64,000 nt of DNA. It comes from Xylocopa sonorina (Eukaryota; Arthropoda; Insecta; Hymenoptera; Apidae). The stretch spans positions 7,105,795-7,169,794 of the forward strand of contig NC_135205.1 in NCBI RefSeq assembly GCF_050948175.1. Reading direction: 5' to 3'. A model generated the notes under the pieces. It saw only the letters and a list, made by a program, of their open reading frames with translations. It was not told the DNA's origin and ran no database searches. Both the position numbers and the translations under genes were made by a program. Below are positions 1 through 13,176 of this stretch, piece by piece (within the stretch, counting starts at the first letter, position 1; every line of letters begins with the position of its first letter).

Positions 1-3000
1 ATCTATCTCACGAGTCTAACAGATCCGAAATTACACGGGTGCCTTTTGTCGTCTCGAGCTACGAATTAAGGCTCCGCAGCAACCACCATGACGCATACAC
101 AAATGAAACGGTCTCGTTTCCACGAAACAAATTGTGAACCGATTGTTCATGAAGATTGACGTAAGAATGAGTAAGCTATTGGTTTGATTGGCTAGGTTAC
201 TAGGGGAAGATCATTCTGTGTGCGGTGTGAAATAAAATGTAGTTCGAACAAGTTTTACCTTTCGGGAAAGTTCAGTTTAACGTTCGTCGAATGCACGTGG
301 ATCATTGATTCGGATTATGCTAAACTACGAAACGTCTAAAACCTGTAGAATCGCGTGACAAAAGTATTAAACTACCAAGTTGAACGTGTAATGTTCTTGC
401 ACAAATTTTGAGCACGAATTAATAATTTCTATGTAAATGTATTTAATGCGAACGCCCATTAAACTAGTGTTTAAACTGTATTCCTTCCTTCCCTCAACGT
501 TTTAGATGAAAATTATTGTACAAATTGCAGCCCAACTTGATGGTTTGATTCCACCGTTTCATTCACTCCCTAGCTACGAACGCTTTAAGTCGATGGAACG
601 TTAGCTCTCTATCAACGAGAAAATCTGAATGAAGTTAGCTCGCGTGTGAAAGTTTTAACGAAGTCACGGTGAGAAACAGAGAACTCACGGACAAAGTAGA
701 GAACAGAGACGATCAGTTCCACTGTAGCCAGCTAATAACCAGTCTAATCAATTTCCATGTAAAATCATTTCGATACTTATGCTGATTCCTCCGTTTGCTT
801 CTAACTAAGTAATTAACTAATAACTCAAACGTTCAAATAACCATTAGCTATGACTATCTTTTATCAGTTTACGACAAGGATTTTCAGTGATTTCGAGTTA
901 TCCTTTTCTACTCCCTATGTGGCTCCGATCGACCACGTTCCAACGCTGGGAGCAGTTTTGATCGGAGCGATGCGTGATCGATGGCCAAGGAAAACTTTCT
1001 AGCAACGATCGAGTTGTCCCTACTGAAAATGAACGCCTCCGTTCGGCGTTTCCCCATCCGTACTAGCTCGGATTCCAACGCGGCCAAACACGACGATATT
1101 AAGATTCAGTGGGCCAAGTACATACTCGCTGGAGACATACCGGTGGGACTCTGAGCAGCCTGAACACGCACGGTTCATCGACTTCTCCGCGTCGCGCAAC
1201 GTTCCATCGATTCGTCCCTGAGAGCCAGCCAACCAGAACAAACTTCTGTTCGCTGTCCTTCAAAAATTATTCACCTTTAGATTCTACACGGAAAACGATC
1301 CTCTCCCCCTCTCTTCCTCTCCTTTTCCCTCTACCAGGAGAGTTTCTTATCGCCTAGATACTATCGAGTACAATTTTTTTTATCAAACTAAATTATATGT
1401 TTTGTCCGACTAATTAATCTTAATCGAACCGCTATACGTGGGGGAGGATTCTGCTTAAAAAATTGGTTAAAAATAAGAATACGGAATAAGAGATGAAGTG
1501 TACATGGTTTGTCCCTCCCTCCCTGAGACCCATTAAATTAGTAATTAGATTTAATTGAAGAGGAGATAAACATTGAACAAAGTAGATACACAGTCGTTAA
1601 CGTAAATGACTTCCTCATTCAGTGAGGCATCTAAACAATAATACATTTCATGCTGGTGCTCGATTAAAAGATTATTACGTTATGCTAAGGAGGCTCCAGA
1701 CTTAATGGACTATTGCGCCCGCATTATGTCACATGCGCGCAATGTTTAACAGTGTACCATTGTCGAAAAACAATTTCTTCCCCGGAAAATTGATCGTCGA
1801 TGAAACAAGAATGTAAAAAAAACAAAGGGAAGACCGATGAAAATTAGTGAATCGAGGATGTTCGAGCGGTTTTCGCTTTCGAGTAGTGGGAAAGGAGAAG
1901 GCAGCAGTCCCATTATTAATTCGAGCGCCCAAAAAGGACCGGAAGTCTCACGATCCTCCAGTCTAATGCACACTCCCAAGAGGACAAAGTTTAATTCGAT
2001 CCACTTACTTTGGAGCGGCTATCGTACCAGTCTTACTAATTTGCATTTACACAATTTTCTCCCATGGCTTTCTAGAGCAATGGAATTAATATCATCGGTT
2101 AAATTTAAAACGTTACAAATACTACCTAATCATCTTGCACGATGAGAAGTTTTACAAATATTAATTACAAGCTTCAACTTGTAGTTACTGCGCAAGAAAT
2201 AGTAAAATGCATTCGAATATATTAATAAAGTACGAGATAACGACGATCTGTTGGTTAATGCGGAAGTCGTAATGTGAAATAATGCGCCAATTGGTAAAAA
2301 CACTTTACATAACTTAATTTATCTGTCTGATAAATTCTTTGCACGAAGGGGTTCCTGGGAACCACTTAACCAATTCCTTGCAACTGATACATGGACTTGG
2401 GGACGTTGCTTAAAAAAGCACCGACATTTTAATTTCTCTCATTGCATGTATTATCTTAAAGGGACATTCACAACGATTATTAAGTGGACGCTCAACGCTT
2501 CGTCTCAATTGCTTTGTATTCACAAGAATAGCTCTCAAAATTGTTCGTAACCGACGTAATTGTCGGTCTCAAATTATTCCATACTATCAATTCTAGCAAT
2601 TTTACTCGAAATTATATTGAGTCTCGGACGAATAGTTTTGGATTGAAACAATAATGAGACACCACCAAAGGCGAGCCACAAGACGGTCGAAAGATAATTA
2701 CGAACACGTCATTTTCGACGAAATTTCGGCGCCGGCCTGTACGTCACAGACATGTAATTAAACGTCCCTCGTGATTACTTTATACACGTACATGAAAGAG
2801 TAAGACAATTAGAACGATTAACTCCGGCTCTGCTCCAAATGTGGCCGCGTACGCTGAAATTTACGACCGTCAAGGAAGCTAGCCTTTGTGACACAGCTGA
2901 ATCCGAACGACACGAAGGATAATAGGAAACTGGGGTCGCAGACAGTGCAGGATGGATTAGTCTCGTGACTACGTGCTCGTTTCAGACAATGATTTTCATT

Positions 3001-3389
3001 CATCGCTGAAAGCTTCATTGTATCAGATCGTAACCTGTATAATGACAATTTTACTATATCGTACTTAGTAACAACAAAAATTCATAAATGTTACAGATAG
3101 TTATGAAATCTAAAATGCTAGATTGTAGACCCTCGTGTTAAAACAAACACATCTAAACGTAAATGGAACGAAATTCAGGATGCCTACATTTTAACCTATC
3201 CGACCGCTTCAACGAGAAACATATATTTTAACATCAATAAACTTCTCTTTTAGTATTAAACGCATTAATCGGCTCGAAAATTGTATTCGAGCAAAAGCCA
3301 CCGGTAATAAACAATGTTCGCACAGATACATAACCTCCAAACACTACGACGTAGAACGTGACGCAGAAAACGATTATTTTCTCGCTTAC
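1..3389 (-). other. TRIT1 intron 1 (5' part; runs off the left edge)
   Basis: On the minus strand this follows directly after the GTAAGC donor of the TRIT1 first exon. I looked for the expected continuation of the enzyme (a VYxGLDI-type segment, then the VDFRN and VGGTNYY motifs known in the family) and saw none, so the next exon is probably left of position 1. The stretch is AT-rich and unstructured. It contains one CACGTG (294-299) and no convincing ORF. A short purine-rich frame near 1837-2145 looks like chance. Confidence 0.5.
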
Positions 3390-3506
3390 CTGCATACTGT
3401 CGGCTGAAATAATTTCTCCGGAAAATCTCTGAGCCAATTCGATACCGAGACGTGATTTTCCGCATCCTGTGGAACCCAAAATCGCTAAAACTGGCACACG
3501 CGACAT
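3390..3506 (-). CDS. TRIT1: tRNA dimethylallyltransferase (TRIT1/MiaA/Mod5 family), first coding exon, partial
   Basis: The family transfers a dimethylallyl group from DMAPP to the N6 of A37 in tRNAs that read UNN codons, in mitochondria and cytosol. The exon encodes MSRVPVLAILGSTGCGKS followed by RLGIELAQRFSGEIISADSMQ. This contains the P-loop GSTGCGKS and the conserved DSMQ substrate motif in the family's order and spacing. The exon ends at CAG|GTAAGC (donor GT at 3389-3388), phase 0, exactly where family members continue with V-Y. The start is chosen at MSR (3506). In-frame ATGs at 3530 (MNDCEVV) and further upstream (3569, 3608) are possible. However, a TGCGCGTGCGCA promoter-type motif at 3544-3555 lies inside the longer frame, which favours 3506 or 3530. 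The gene is partial only because the window ends; about 39 codons are visible. The identification is strong, the exact start moderate. Confidence 0.87.
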
Positions 3507-3543
3507 GTCGACCACTTCACAATCATTCATCGCTGATTGAAAC

Positions 3544-3555
3544 TGCGCGTGCGCA
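3544..3555. promoter_or_regulatory. NRF1/ewg-type palindromic promoter motif upstream of TRIT1
   Basis: TGCGCGTGCGCA is one base from the palindromic NRF1 (Drosophila ewg) consensus TGCGCATGCGCA. Such sites usually sit within about 100 bp of the start site of housekeeping and mitochondrial genes, which suits a tRNA-modification enzyme. It lies 38 bp upstream of the preferred TRIT1 ATG. Binding is inferred. Confidence 0.45.
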
Positions 3556-3609
3556 AACTCGGTCCGCATGTGCTTCTCGTTCCGTCGATCCAGCCGTGTA
3601 AACCACACA

Positions 3610-6240
3610 GGCGGTTCATTTTAAATGTACGCACTTGTCGTGGCAAGCTTTGCCTTTTCAAATAAATATTTCGCTCATCATTATTAACACTCTGATTTCT
3701 TCTGATACAGGGCTGAAGAAAGCCAGCTGAATTGCAAAGTGTAGCGAAGGAGTCATTAGACAAAAATTGTAAGGCAGCGATAGAACGATACCTAATTTTA
3801 TTCTAACCGCGCGTAGCATATCGTTCAAGTTTCCTTGAATTTTTAATATTATACGAATTACTTTCATCGTATTTTACACCGTGGTGCCACTTCAAGTTTT
3901 GGCTAACGTTATTACAATGTTACTACGTTCTCACTACAGTATTATTTTTAGTATCGTATCACAATAATAGTACTACTACATCTTGGCCGGACTGAAGATT
4001 TATTTTCTACATCCATGGTCAAACAGTCACCAACTGCAGGCCTTGGTGCAAAAATCGGGCAAGCTCGCTTATTAATAATGAGCGTACGAAGACTTGACTC
4101 GCGTCTATGCAAAAAATCAAATTAGCTTTAATTTCTTTTGTTTACGAGCAGTTGCTACTAATAGTAGTAATACATTAATACTAATGATATTTGAACTCTC
4201 TTCAAATGCAAATGTAAACTATTTTTAACAAATAGTAAGAGTAATTAGTTTAATTGAAGAATATTAAACCGACGATATATTATCATTTGCACGTTATATA
4301 AGTAGTAAACACGGAAAAGTTATAATTTCTTGTAGACAGACACGATGTACCAGTCCAAATGCAAGTATACTCCCTTCCTTTCCTGCTATTATATAATATA
4401 ATGTTACGCAACGTTTTAATCTAGTAAGTAATTATAAACGCGACTAACAAGTACACTGCAACGCACGTATAAAACCATGTTCCGTAATAATGCAAATTTA
4501 ACTGATTACGCATAACATACATGACGAATCCAATAACAGACGTATTTCATTCTCTCACTATAAAGAGATGATTACAAAGAAACATGCAATGCATCGTTAC
4601 CCACCTGCCTTAGGATCCACCATTTGTTGTACGCCCCTAAAAATTAGGAAACGGTGCCATGTAATTCGGTATAAATTGTATCGTTTCAAATTTCAGAAGT
4701 TCGAAACTGGTTTAAGTTATTTTAAATTATCAATGCGAATTACAATACGTTGCAAATATAGCCAGAACACCAGGAACGCGGGTTGCATATATCTACAAAT
4801 AGATAACTGTCACTGTATAATTTGATCAGGCGCCAGCAACATATGTATTACGCGATCATTTTATTTACTACAGCTGCTTTTCATCCGTTTGGAACGATCT
4901 AATTAAATATGTAAAAGGAATCGTTGATTTTCTTTAATTAAACAATGATATCGTTTAAGCACTTGTCCCGTTATATCATACACTTTCGAGATAAAAAGAT
5001 AGAAATGTATTTGAATTTGTACAGCTGACTGATAATACGATCGATTAGATCTACATATCAACGACTGATTATCAATAATTAAGTTATTATATGTATGTAT
5101 CACCAACAGATTTCTAAATTCAATGGTCTAGAAATATCCACTGTTTCTAGGTAGGTCAAATAAGAAAGTACATTGATCACGTTTTAAATATTTCCGCAAA
5201 TCGAAGCGAAGACATTCACTGATTGGTCGATACATTTTTATTGCGTAAGGGCTTCATCAAACTTCAAGAGCAAAAAAGGATAGCATCGTCAAGAAGAAAT
5301 TTTACCTGATCACCAGAAATTACGGATAATTTTTAAATTGAGATGTCAGTATACGCTATTAGTTTGGATTAAAAGCTCGTTAGACAACTCCACATAGCTC
5401 GCAGCCGGAACATGTGTACCAATATTAAAACACGTGTGCTAACAAATGCGTACGAGAAACTAATACGATGGTATAACAAATGGCTATAAATAGGGAACGG
5501 AAAATTTCATTCCTAAAAGTGACTGTTCGAAATATATGAGAATCAGGGTCAGGTCTTTTAATTCGAATTAAACGTTTCATAGAGCTACTTGAAGTGGAAG
5601 CGATAGCTTTTAATCTATCGGACATAGATTAACCACTTTGGAGATAACGATTGGTTCCATTGGGTTCCTATACGAAACGTTCGTACGAGGCTTAAAAATC
5701 GGTACCAATCGGCCTGTGTGACTTACAACATTACCTAAGCGTGTGCTTTAGCACTCCACTAGAAAATGGAGAAAATAATCAAAATTTGAATATCGTCTAC
5801 AAAGTTTCCTTGTCATTAATTTTACACCTGATAAAGGTTTCCCAAGGGTTACGCATTCGGTCGTTTTTCCTCCAACTATCCTCGACTACGCGTGGTATTT
5901 CGGGGACCGGTTATATATCATTCGCTTTATTGGCCGTGCGGATGCCGCGTACGGTGCCTCTGCTTTTCATAATTCTCACATTTAGTCGCCTAATCGCGGC
6001 GGCTGGCCCGGTCGAAATACTCTATTGACGCAACTGCACGGGAACTTTCCACAGGAAACGAGAACGCGTAGCGAAAACCTGAAGATAAAGAAGGGAAACG
6101 AAGAGTGATGAATGACGAGGAGAGCAGCAACAAAGTAAAAAGGTAATAAAAGTAGCGGATTAAAAAGCGGAGGCAGCAAAAACTGAGAAGACAGAAAAAA
6201 CAAAGTCGAAGGACGGAGTTCGACTTAAGAGGTGCACGGT
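3610..6240. other. AT-rich intergenic region, no gene seen
   Basis: Low-complexity AT-rich DNA with stop codons in all frames and only short, unrecognised ORFs. One CACGTG occurs at about 5433. From about 6040 to 6290 the plus strand becomes purine-rich, like an insect 5' UTR, and leads into the putative ATG|GTGAGT at 6289-6297. Confidence 0.5.
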
Positions 6241-6288
6241 TGCAAAGAGAGTTGAGAAAAAGGAGGAAGAGCGTATCTGATCGGTAGA

Positions 6289-6447
6289 ATGGTGAGTTTC
6301 CGTTCGTCCGGGTCCGTGTAACGCCGCCGCGACCGCGATGAGTTTCTCGTTAAATTTCTGCTTTTACTTACGCTTGCCTTCTCGCAGGGTCTCGTTCTTT
6401 CTCAGTTTCGGATGTATCCTTCCCCGCCATTATCTTCCTCTTTATGA
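6289..6447 (+). CDS. Speculative spliced micro-ORF (20 codons, MG-start)
   Basis: An ATG at 6289-6291 is followed at once by a consensus donor GTGAGT (6292). A pyrimidine-rich tract ends in CAG at 6385-6387, defining a possible 96-nt intron of typical insect size. Joining the ATG to 6388 gives MGLVLSQFRMYPSPPLSSSL and a TGA at 6445-6447. The first six residues, M-G-x-x-x-S, fit an N-myristoylation signal. No homologue is recognised, the peptide is very short, and donor and acceptor motifs arise often by chance. The ATG could instead begin a longer gene whose next exon differs. Low confidence. Confidence 0.15.
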
Positions 6448-8042
6448 CGCTGAATTAATTCAACGAGCGAAATAAAGGCTCGTAAAACTGGTGTCGGTCG
6501 TCGACCATACCGTTAATCAGCTACAACATGATTTTCGGTACAAGTGAAATGAAGCAGATGACTGGAATTTGATTATATCGACTATTTTTTTCCCTTCCTT
6601 TTTTTTTTAACGGGTTTCTTGGTTTTTCTTTCCTTTCTTTTTGGTTCTTAACATAAGCTCGGTCGTGGCATTCCTCTTTATCGCGTAACCAGACGCATTG
6701 CTCTTACTAAATTCTCAAAGGGTGGAAGCGTCCCCTTATCTGTTCACTGTTTCGTGTGATAACGAAACTTTCGAATATGTTTCTGTTGCTTGCGATAAGA
6801 AGTATGAAGTTAACGACTACGAACGATATTGATTAGAGTCTTTAAACAACAGTAACGTAATATATCGGCGGGCGATCAAGGGTGGAATAAGAATGATCGT
6901 TTCGGGTAAATGATAATAGCTTTATTCGTATAATAAGATAATTCGAAATATAAACGTCAAGGAACTATCTGACCCTTTTTCCTGAAAAAAAAATGAAATA
7001 TCGAAGACATTCGTTTCGTCTAATCTGTCGCAGCTAACCACTAAAGAAACAAAAATAAAACTTTCTAGCATCCGTATCACTCAAAACTTACATTGCCGTT
7101 GTACACAACTTAATTATTTAACGCCTAGCTATCGAGCACGATCTCTTTTTTACGACTTGACAAAAAACGATCGTCAACCACCAACACGCTGAAAACTGGA
7201 CTTGTAAATCTGTCGAGAAAGGAACAATTTTATCCGCGTTTGATGATACTTTCGCGCTCGTTATCCCCGCCAAGTAACAAGAGACTCGAAATAACAAATG
7301 AAAATGAAGCGTGTTAGGTGCGTGGACGATTTTTTCAATTTCTTTTTAAATTTAAGTACAAAACCTATTATTTGTTCCTATTCTTAATTTGCTTTTCTGC
7401 TATTTCTCCCTCACTCTCTCGCGCACTCTCGCTCTCTTCATCCCTTTGCCCGCAATATAATTTCGTACAAGTAAGCAATTTTTTCGTATCCACCTATCAT
7501 ATTTCTTCGCATTCCTCATTCTTTCCTTTCATTTTTTTCATTTTTTTTGCTACTTTTTGTTGCATCTTTCTGTATAAAATCCAGCCGTCCGTCCCACAGA
7601 AATGGCGGGAGCGTTACATCGTAATATAATATGCAAATAGTAAATATAGAGATATAAATATTACTTCTAATATTACTATTTAACTTCTGGAATAAATATT
7701 TACTTTTTTCATTTCATTATCTTCTATCTAGTAATGTTATGTGTAGGGCATACGGATATTAAGCGCGTGCAGACGCAACCCTTCGTAGTTTTAGCTGTAA
7801 ACGTGTCTTTATTCGCTGCGTTGGCGCTAGACTTATCGTTAGTTTCTTCGTTCCCTTCCGTTTTCTTCTTGTTTCCCTGCGTAAACAGGCGTACGTATGT
7901 TTGCGTATGCATAAGGTCAATGTTACGTAGTTGTACGAGGGTGATTCTTAGGTTTCGACGATTCCCCGACAACTTCCAGCCTCGAGAGCCAAGCGATCGA
8001 GAAATTAAGAAGGAAATGAAGAAGAAACCATAGTCGATACGG

Positions 8043-8067
8043 TACGATACGATACGATACGATACGA
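8043..8067. repeat. (TACGA)5 pentanucleotide microsatellite
   Basis: Five perfect copies of TACGA, bordered by GG on both sides. Confidence 0.9.
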
Positions 8068-8866
8068 TGGAACGCGGTAGTTGTCGGGGAACGATAATCG
8101 CGATCGTTCTCAGTAAAATCGTGAAATCGTAGCTACTTATTTAAACGATCGTTCGAGGTATAGGTACAAGTGAACTCTTCTTTTATTTTCTTTTTTTTTC
8201 GTTTATTTATTTTTAATTAGGAGGTGGGTCCGGTAAACTTCGTCTATTATCCGCGAGATCGGCCGATCACGAATCTTATAATACATATTATACGTGTACG
8301 TAGTTAAATCCACAAAAGCGTCACGGTGGAAAATTGGCACCCTCACACTCGGATACCTCACCGAATAACATTACCCATTGATAATTAATATTAATATTAT
8401 CAATAATATATTATATTATTTTACGGGTAAACGGTTATATAGTATATGTTTTTCTACATATGCGTATGTGGATTAACGTATGAGTGTATAATATAATATA
8501 ATATATTATATAATATTACATATTAAATCTACATATATATTATTATCGTATAGTATAGTTACAAGTGAGTAGTACAATCGTTATTACCGTTAATCGTTAA
8601 ATAATTGTTAACAGTATTGCTCGATATAGTCGATAATAGAGTAATAGGTAATTAGCAGCAATCCCTACGATTACGTCTACCCGCTTTCTGTTACGAACTT
8701 TGTATCTATCATCGTCGCGGGACTCGAATCTTGCGTTAATAGAAAAATCGCCGTGAAACATTTTCCATCTTCCCGAAGGAAGGACAAAATAATCGTTTTC
8801 TATCTCCCTAAGCGTTTCCTTCTGAAGCGTGATTTTATTTTCTAACACGGTTGGAACGTACACGGT

Positions 8867-8885
8867 CCCCCCCCCCCCCCCCCCC
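8867..8885. repeat. Poly-C run (19 C)
   Basis: An uninterrupted run of 19 cytosines, unusual among otherwise A/T homopolymers here. G-run on the minus strand. Length is prone to assembly error. Confidence 0.9.
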
Positions 8886-9663
8886 GAACACTTTACACTT
8901 TACGTTTCTCTGTTTCCCATCGTTCCCTTTATTTCTTTACCCCTTGTAACGCGTCGCGATTATACCTACAAAAGCCTGTGCCATCGAATGTCGCGGGAAT
9001 CGAGACGAAATTCCAACGACGCCACCCCCAACCCCCCTTACCCCTTCGGTTTAAAGCGGCTAAGTCTCTGTGGTACGCGTGCGTCGATTTGAACGCGACG
9101 CGCGAAGACGAAGGGCGGCCACCCCTTTCATCCCTGTCTAGCTACTACTTCATTTACTTGGGAAGAGAAAAGAACAAAACAAAAAAAAGAAAACAACGTT
9201 GAAAGTGTGACGAGTAAAAAAGAAAATGGATACGCTACCACCGCCAATAAGTATTTGCCCACCAAATGTCGTTTACTTTTACTCGGGAGGAATGTGAGAA
9301 ATATAATAACGAAACTACTTAGAATCTCACTTTAGCTACAACTAAGTATGCGTTTCGTAGCAGTGTAGATGGGTAAATGCTTATTAAATGTTTAAGAAAA
9401 ACGCCTCTCGTCTTCCGCGTCGCGCAACGACGAACGTAGTTTTCCTTTGCTTTTACTTTTTTTTCCGTTTTTCAGAAGTCTGGTTTTCTTGTAAAAATAA
9501 GAGATTCTATCGATCGATCTGTATATAATATATATATATGTATATAATATAGTATAATATATGGATATCGCAGTTCAAAAGTCGGTGTATCGGAGTTCCG
9601 AATATATTTGCCTTTATCTTTCAGCTATCTCTATCTCAACCCGAATTATACATATACGACTCC

Positions 9664-9683
9664 CTCTCTCTCTCTCTCTCTCT
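9664..9683. repeat. (CT)n microsatellite
   Basis: About ten CT units within a longer pyrimidine-rich stretch. Confidence 0.85.
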
Positions 9684-11356
9684 TTCTATCTCCCCCCAAC
9701 CCTATCCTTTCAAGGGATTATTTCGTTGTGCAGCTCTGGTCACCAGCCGTGCTCATCAGCTTAATCAAATCTCTCTTTCTTACCCTCGTTCGCTCTTTCA
9801 CGCATTCGCTTTTATTCAGTCACTCCCTCTCTTTCTCTTACCACCACCCGTTCGCTCGTAAACTTTGTCGCGTACAACAAACGGTTTTCAGTAGCAACGT
9901 CATATAAAAATAAAGGGATAAATAAAAAATATCGTTTTGCTCTGAATAAAAAACCTAACGTTACGGTTAAGTATTCTCCTCCCAGAGTGAACCCACCCCA
10001 CATCCCATCCCGTCCCATCCCATCCCCAACTACCCCTTTTTTGTCGCTGAAATAATGGATCCACCACCCTCAACCGTAGCTCTTTTCCACCCTCCTTCGC
10101 GTCTCGTATCATCCTCCTTAAACGTCCAAGGTTTGGTACAACTGTACACAGTTTCTTAATAGCAAACTATATATTTTATTTATATACATATTAACGCTTA
10201 CGGCCTCTTTCGAATCTTTCAGTCTCGCTCTCGCATCTCACACGCTCCCTCTCTCACTATTATCATCTCGCTTTCCTAATCTTGTTAGATTTTCGGGCAC
10301 GCGTACACTAAAACACACAGAAACACACAGTCGCGCGCAAAACGGGCATACACACAAACACCCTGATAGTAATCGTGGCATTGTTTACGCGTGCATTGCA
10401 AAGAATCAGCGAACGAATCGATTCGAGTCGTCGTCGGCCGTACATCGATTAATCGGAAACGAAAAATATATGAGACGTTAAGAAAAACGAAAAAAAAGAG
10501 AATGAAGCAACTTTGCGAAACAAAAAGTGTTTGTCTGTCCACGATAATATTAACATTTGGAGGAGAGGGCCGTTCTCTGCACGAACGCGCATTATTTTAT
10601 AATTAAATCGACACTGCACTGCGCGTGCGTACGTACAAAAAGGATTTACAAAAAAAAAAGAAGCCGTGGACGCGAGATTCGCTCGTGTTCGCAACGATTC
10701 GGACGAACATGCATCTCTGTGCTTTCCGTACCCTCCGAATCGGTCCACGCGCGCGCGCGTGTGTGTGTATGTAAATATATATAAAACATTTCAGACTACT
10801 AAAAAACTTAATGGAAAAAAAAATGAAAATGTAAAACAACTTTCCTTTTCAGTTTGAAATAGAATAATCGAGACGAATCCCGCGCGCCACTTCGAGTCGT
10901 ACGTATTATCCTATAATAATAACAGTATTATAATATATAATAGTATAATTGCCTTGTCCTTCTCTAAGCTAAATCTACATCGACGTCGCGTCATTTATAA
11001 ACGCGTAATCATCCTTACCTCCCTGTCCTTTACGGAATTAACTATGATTATTTATTTTTAATGTCTATGTGGCTAGCAGGTACGTTTTGCACTCTTCAAA
11101 GTCGCCGTCAGATCGGGGTTTACACGTGTTTCGCACTCGAACCCGCTATTTGCGAACACGTTTAGAAATCGTTGAGAATTTTTAGTCGAAGGATTCCAAA
11201 AGTCGCGCGTTTCAACATAGCATATCCAGCGTATCAATGGCCGACCCATCCACGGTGCTCGCTAAAAGAACTGGTGTAGAAACTCGCACGGACGCACGGA
11301 ACGATAGAGCCCAACGCCCCACCCCTTTACCTTTATGTAAAATTACATAGTCGTAT

Positions 11357-11445
11357 ATAATATTTAATATTTTTTTAATATATATATATTTGAATATATA
11401 TCTTATACAATATATATATAAATATATATAAAGAATATATATAAA
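11357..11445. repeat. AT-rich (TA)n low-complexity tract
   Basis: Alternating TA blocks with A/T interruptions. They are followed at about 11448-11475 by an imperfect AACGGAG...CTCCGTT hairpin. Confidence 0.75.
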
Positions 11446-11588
11446 GAAACGGAGGAGAATAATTCTCCGTTCCTAAAGCCTCAAATGAACGCGTACCTAT
11501 AGTCGGCTATCGTTCCGAACGATAATTCGCAGAATAAAAAGCGTGGCGTGAATCGGTCGGACACGTATCAACGAGACGAATGAAAAAA

Positions 11589-11615
11589 AAATAATAATAA
11601 TAATAATAATAATAA
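11589..11615. repeat. (AAT)n trinucleotide microsatellite
   Basis: Nine or so consecutive AAT units immediately after a run of A. Confidence 0.85.
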
Positions 11616-13165
11616 CAAGAATAAACAGAAAAAAAGGAAGGAACAACAACAAAAGAACGAAGAATATCAGAATCCCACGATCCAACGGCGAGCGTTACTC
11701 TCTGAGCAATTTTCGAAGAAATGTCTTTATTGAGAGAAGACCTAGAGATATTTCCCAGTCAATCGAAATGAAAAAAATTATGCGCGTGTATAAGAATGTC
11801 TCGTGTAAATCACACCATGAAAAATTTCAGGAGTTTCTCCGATTTAAGGGGGAAAAAAAAGTTACGTTAGACAAAAGTTGGACTTTAAAGGTTCGCTCCC
11901 GGACGAATGATCCGCCGACAAATCGAAGAAATGCTATGGAAACATTTTCTATCGGAAAAAAATTTGGATGAAATTTGAAGTAGGTCTTGAAAGGTTTCGT
12001 GGCGATACTTATAAGGGACAACCTGTATACGGATGAAAAATGAAAAAGACACGTAAGAAACAAACGGAATATAAGAGCAGGGAAAGGGGCGGGGGGATGG
12101 GGGGTTGGTAAGGAAATGCATGTTGAACGGGATCAGACTTGGGCGAAAGGCGTCCCTTTTCTTGAGCTAACTATTCGGCTAAATAAAAAAAGAAACCTAG
12201 TCGCTCTTTCCTAACTAATCGATATTCTACGAATCGTCGTCGACTACACATTCTGCTAAATTAACGCTCGGTTGAATCCGTGACTATGTTTCCTCTTTTT
12301 CTTTCATTTCTTTCTCTTGATCCACCTTCTCCCTTGATTTGGCACGATACAGAGAACTCACAGGTCGGACATACGAGCGAGTGGAAACAAAAAGAAGAAA
12401 GCTGTTATAAAAACGAGGATTCGCGTAACACTATTTATCGTTGAACGCGAAGAAGAAGGCTACCATCTTACGAAGGCGAAATCTATTGCGAGGTATGTAT
12501 ACTATATGTATAACGCTGTATATAATATATTATATGTATGTTATATAGTCGAGTTTCATTTGCGTCGCGCCCGTTAACGAATTCCCATTTTCGTTAAACG
12601 CGGAATAACTTTGAAACCTGGCCGACACCACTAAACGTTACTTTTCTTCGCACGCCAGCGCGCACGTTCGAACGCGACATCAAAGAAACGGGAGTAGCTA
12701 GCTCTTCCCGCCGAATTTTCATCACGGTCAGGAAGAGAACCTTTACATTCTACTATTTCCTGTTTTCTCTTTCCCCTCCTATTCTTTCTCATGTACGCAT
12801 AAAATACACGATGCTTCGCATGGGAAGGTATTCCTTTAATTATCGGTACACCGAAATCTTTTCATTAAGGGTTAAAAATTAAGGCGCCATTTATTATTAT
12901 CCTGAGTATGCGAACAACTGTGTTCTGTTTTTCGTTAATAAACCCGAATCTTCATCTATAAAAAACGTTCCTCCATCCTAATTTCTTTTACTTTTAGTCT
13001 TTTCGTTTCGTCGCTGTTTTTTTTTCTTTTTTTTTCTTCTTTTTTCTATATTGAGTAGCTTTAAACGTATACGCACGCTTTCTTATACATACGTACGTCT
13101 ATTCGTCGTGGGTGATTGTATAATATAATAATCATTTTTTGCGGGCTCGCGTAAAGCGGTACTGT

Positions 13166-13176
13166 TTTATTTTATT
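13166..13176 (-). terminator. Tandem AATAAA polyadenylation-signal candidates (minus strand)
   Basis: TTTATTTTATT on the plus strand reads as two overlapping-spaced AATAAA hexamers on the minus strand. I noticed no canonical AATAAA between the Myc stop (18467) and this point, so it is the first strong candidate for a long Myc 3' end. The weaker ATTAAA at 16616-16611 would give a shorter UTR. Use is not shown. Confidence 0.2.
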
